Source of the DNA: Candidatus Bathyarchaeota archaeon
GTDB lineage: Archaea; Thermoproteota; Bathyarchaeia; RBG-16-48-13; GCA-020355125
Direction of reading: 5' to 3'
Length of the DNA: 8,191 nt
Assembly (NCBI GenBank): GCA_030607815.1
Contig: JAUWJG010000032.1
Location: forward strand, 1 to 8,191
A program made the position numbers and the translations under genes. Position 1 is the stretch's first letter; each line of letters opens with the position of its first letter. Shown here piece after piece: positions 6,698 through 8,191 of this stretch. The notes beneath the pieces are model-generated. The model was not told the origin of the DNA, did no database searches, and worked only from the letters and a program-made list of their open reading frames with translations.

Positions 6698-7237
6698 AAA
6701 ATGTCAGTGAGAAATAATTTTATTTTATAAACTTTTAATATCTATATTGCTTGTGAAGTGTGGTTACTATCACATACATTGATTACTAAAAAAATATACA
6801 CTATTGTTTTTTTCCGTGACACTCTGCACTTCCAAGAAAGGATTAGTTTGTCTCTCTTCTTGATGGGTCGCTTCTGTGGTATCCTACACGTCTTGGTTTA
6901 TATCATTCCACGATTTGGTTCTAGAAAGGACTTTTTGAGGTTTCAATGCTGAAACTAATTAAAGGCGTTCTACTCACTCCCAAATTAATATATTATCTAT
7001 AAACCATCCAAAGGAATTTCTTTTAATGTTATTATACGTTCTGTCTTTAGGAGTTCTAACACCCACTTAGACATTTTAATTATCTTCTCCCTTTTTTCAT
7101 AGAATTATTTCAGTTTTTCAGATGCGAATTAATGTATTGTTTTTCTAAAAACTTAAATGTAAAGTTACGTCTAAACTCGAGTATAAAAAGTATAGGAGTG
7201 TAACGACTGTTAATTCAATGTAAAATATTTAATATCA
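6698..7237. other. Long gene-poor stretch with scattered weak frames
   Basis: I see no gene I can defend in these 540 bases. On the minus strand a 25-codon frame from ATG 7074 to TAG 6997 (MSKWVLELLKTERIITLKEI...) has GGGAG upstream and looks like the first helices of a small protein. It stops abruptly and may be the beginning of a lost gene. Further along the minus strand, frames at about 6770-6940 are open in pieces but give three rival readings, none familiar. The plus-strand frame at 6758-6952 has an odd composition rich in Leu, Phe and Arg and is probably accidental. Confidence 0.3.
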
Positions 7238-7277
7238 AACGTTTATATAGAAATAACATTAATTTAAAAAACTTAAA
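7238..7277 (+). pseudogene. Relic copy of the S10 gene 3' end
   Basis: These 40 bases match 2162-2201, the last nine S10 codons, the stop and ten following bases, at 37 of 40 positions. Both encode NVYIEITLI then TAA. All three differences are synonymous third-position changes (AAT/AAC, GTC/GTT, GAG/GAA), and the 3' flank AAAAACTTAAA is identical. Upstream the resemblance fades quickly and the frame hits a TAA at 7214-7216, so no complete second S10 exists here. It is a relic of an old duplication of the S10 locus or of a lost S10 paralogue. Confidence 0.75.
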
Positions 7278-7352
7278 AAAATTTAATGTTCCTATATTTT
7301 ATCTGCAAATTCTTCTTTGATAAAAAAGGAAATATTTTACAAAATATACTTA

Positions 7353-7452
7353 GCCGGGATTGCTGAGTGGTTTAAAGCGCAGGCCTTGAGTAATAGAAAG
7401 AGAGTCTGTGACTCCTTGAGTCTCGGGGGTTCGAATCCCTCTCCCGGCGCCA
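7353..7452 (+). tRNA. tRNA-Ser (anticodon UGA) with 12-nt intron and encoded CCA
   Basis: A complete class II tRNA decoding UCA serine codons. The acceptor stem GCCGGGA (7353-7359) pairs with TCCCGGC (7442-7448), followed by discriminator G and encoded CCA (7450-7452). The D stem is GCT/AGC with GG in the loop. The anticodon stem CAGGC (7380-7384) pairs with GTCTG (7404-7408) with one G-U pair, but encloses 19 bases instead of seven. The long variable arm GACTC-CTT-GAGTC (7410-7422) and T arm GGGGG-TTCGAAT-CCCTC (7425-7441) are clear. Discriminator G and the long arm fit serine. Removing 7391-7402 leaves loop CTTGAGA with UGA at 34-36. The mature length is 88 with CCA. An AAATATTTTA element at 7330-7339 may be its promoter. 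Confidence 0.92.
7391..7402 (+). other. Archaeal tRNA intron (12 nt) at position 37/38
   Basis: Sequence TAATAGAAAGAG interrupts the anticodon loop at the canonical archaeal site after position 37. Folding gives a bulge-helix-bulge-like shape: the 5' bulge AG|T (7389-7391) and the 3' bulge AG|A (7401-7403) are each cut after their second base by the tRNA splicing endonuclease. Between them CTTG (7385-7388) faces AAAG (7397-7400), with three of four pairs formed. The loop left over is only five bases, so this is close to the shortest workable intron. Confidence 0.75.
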
Positions 7453-7518
7453 TCATAATTCATGGAATTGGACATGTTTTAGTTAAAAATTCGATGTAAC
7501 TATCTTCAGTCATTATGA

Positions 7519-7776
7519 TTCAGTTTACAAGTATCTTGTGATGGATTCAATGCTAAAGGAAACCTCCGAATATGTAATGGATTATTAAGCTACTCTCTGG
7601 ATGATGTTTTTGGTACTACCTCGAAGACCACCGTGCATATTCTTTTATGTTCTTTAAAAATAGTCGTTTCACCGATCAATAAAAAGAGCCTTGAGATATA
7701 CCTAGATTTCATAAATGAGTTATCTGAAATATCTTTTCAGAAGGGTGCTTGTAGCTGTGGGAATTGTGCAGTGTAG
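7519..7776 (+). other. Unassigned 85-codon open frame ending in CxCxxC
   Basis: From a TGA at 7516-7518 to a TAG at 7774-7776 the plus strand stays open for 85 codons, long for such AT-rich DNA, and looks protein-like: SCDGFNAKGNLRICNGLLSY, DDVFG, then LKIVVSPINKKSLEIYLDFI, and a final KGACSCGNCAV. The closing C-S-C-G-N-C could bind zinc or an Fe-S cluster. There is no ATG; the only standard alternative start is a GTG in mid-frame, so if coding it is a 5'-truncated relic or is joined to upstream sequence by a lost frameshift. I do not recognise the family. It begins 66 bases after the tRNA on the same strand. Confidence 0.4.
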
Positions 7777-8030
7777 TGTTGTTCTCTGACATTTTCTTTA
7801 ATATCAAATTCGAAATATTCTATCGGGATTTTGAGAAATCTTCGTAGAAGTGACTGTCTTGAATGTAGTTTGTTGCCTAATCACTAAGGGTTTAACAATT
7901 TTGAACATTTACAAAGAAATCGATTATTATGACATTTAGGCAGTCTACTATTTCAAGAATGAGCTAATGGACGGTTACCCCGAAGTTTCAAAACCATGTA
8001 AAAGATTCGATTATAGAGAAGATAATTTCT
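7777..8030. other. Gene-poor stretch
   Basis: No gene can be supported. A plus-strand frame at about 7831-8080 is open apart from one TAG (7937-7939), but its end overlaps the more convincing Cys-rich minus-strand frame and it has no start signal. Confidence 0.3.
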
Positions 8031-8034
8031 CTAT
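8013..8034. terminator. Hairpin at the 3' end of the Cys-rich frame
   Basis: ATAGAGAA (8013-8020) and TTCTCTAT (8027-8034) form a perfect 8-bp stem around a 6-base loop. The stem includes the TAG stop (8031-8033) of the minus-strand gene to its right. It has no adjacent T-run on that strand, so it could be a transcript-end stabiliser or a weak terminator, or chance. Confidence 0.35.
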
Positions 8035-8189
8035 TTACATTCTTGACATAGTCTATTCGTTGAATTTATTTCTTGAATGAAAAGTTTCCTACACCTTTCT
8101 CCTTTTTGAATGTTTGAACATAAGAAAACGCCTAGTTTTTTCTCTTCATCTGTCTTAGGATAGCTTGTCCAATAGACCTCCTTTATCAT
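8031..8189 (-). CDS. Small Cys-rich protein, 52 residues, at the right edge
   Basis: The minus strand encodes MIKEVYWTSYPKTDEEKKLG, then FLCSNIQKGERC and a final LCQECK before TAG. Four cysteines arranged C-x8-C-x14-C-x2-C suggest a zinc ribbon. The amino-acid mix (many Lys and Glu, one Trp) is that of a real small archaeal protein. ATG at 8189 is two bases from the window edge, so no RBS can be checked and the frame may continue upstream; treat the start as provisional. No known family is recognised. A hairpin overlaps its stop codon. Confidence 0.45.
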   Translation of the reverse strand: MIKEVYWTSYPKTDEEKKLGVFLCSNIQKGERCRKLFIQEINSTNRLCQECK

Positions 8190-8191
8190 TC

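Noticed and set aside
7317..7499. Plus-strand 60-codon frame across the tRNA
   Set aside because: It reads through a complete, well-folded tRNA-Ser gene, so it is not a protein.
7831..8080. Plus-strand frame with one internal TAG, possible pseudogene
   Set aside because: No start or recognised motif, and its right part is opposite the more convincing Cys-rich minus-strand frame.
1..8191. CRISPR array, insertion sequence, integrase or defence-system genes
   Set aside because: No regular repeat-spacer pattern, terminal inverted repeats, transposase or nuclease/helicase motifs were seen; the only long repeat found is the S10 tail.

Overview
The window is AT-rich DNA from an archaeon. The evidence is an archaeal/eukaryotic-type elongation factor 1-alpha (DAPGHRDF form of G3), an archaeal-type ribosomal protein S10 and S7, archaeal Shine-Dalgarno-like sites (GGAG, GGTG), and a class II tRNA-Ser with a genome-encoded CCA and a tiny intron at the bulge-helix-bulge position. 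The base composition, loose gene spacing and EF-1A flavour would fit an Asgard-like lineage, but I cannot prove that from this sequence.

Layout. (1) Positions 1-3188 are intact housekeeping sequence: the 5' part of ribosomal protein S7 on the minus strand, a divergent promoter region, then EF-1A and S10 on the plus strand, with a cysteine synthase converging on S10. In most archaea S7, EF-1A and S10 lie on one strand in a str-type operon; here S7 is turned away from EF-1A. (2) Positions 3424-4502 hold two decayed genes: a ZIP-family metal transporter broken by two compensating frameshifts and missing metal-ligand residues, followed by the C-terminal part of a QueG-like iron-sulfur protein whose cluster cysteines have been lost. 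(3) Positions 4760-5592 hold two apparently intact small genes: an antibiotic-biosynthesis-monooxygenase-fold protein (plus) and an unrecognised 128-residue protein (minus, TTG start with a good SD). (4) From 5849 to the right end the DNA is sparse and eroded. It contains a minus-strand exported-protein pseudogene with signal peptide, four in-frame stops and one frameshift; a small zinc-ribbon frame with a damaged start; a duplicated relic of the S10 3' end; the tRNA-Ser; an unassigned 85-codon open frame ending in a CxCxxC motif; and a 52-residue Cys-rich frame at the right edge.

How it fits together. The translation genes (S7, EF-1A, S10, tRNA-Ser) are the functional core, with cysteine synthase as the only clear metabolic enzyme. 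I see no coherent new multigene system such as a defence or mobile-element locus. The most notable features are the density of recognisable gene relics beside the translation genes, the S10 tail relic about 5 kb from its source, the minimal tRNA intron, and an EF-1A whose G4 motif reads TKMD instead of NKMD.
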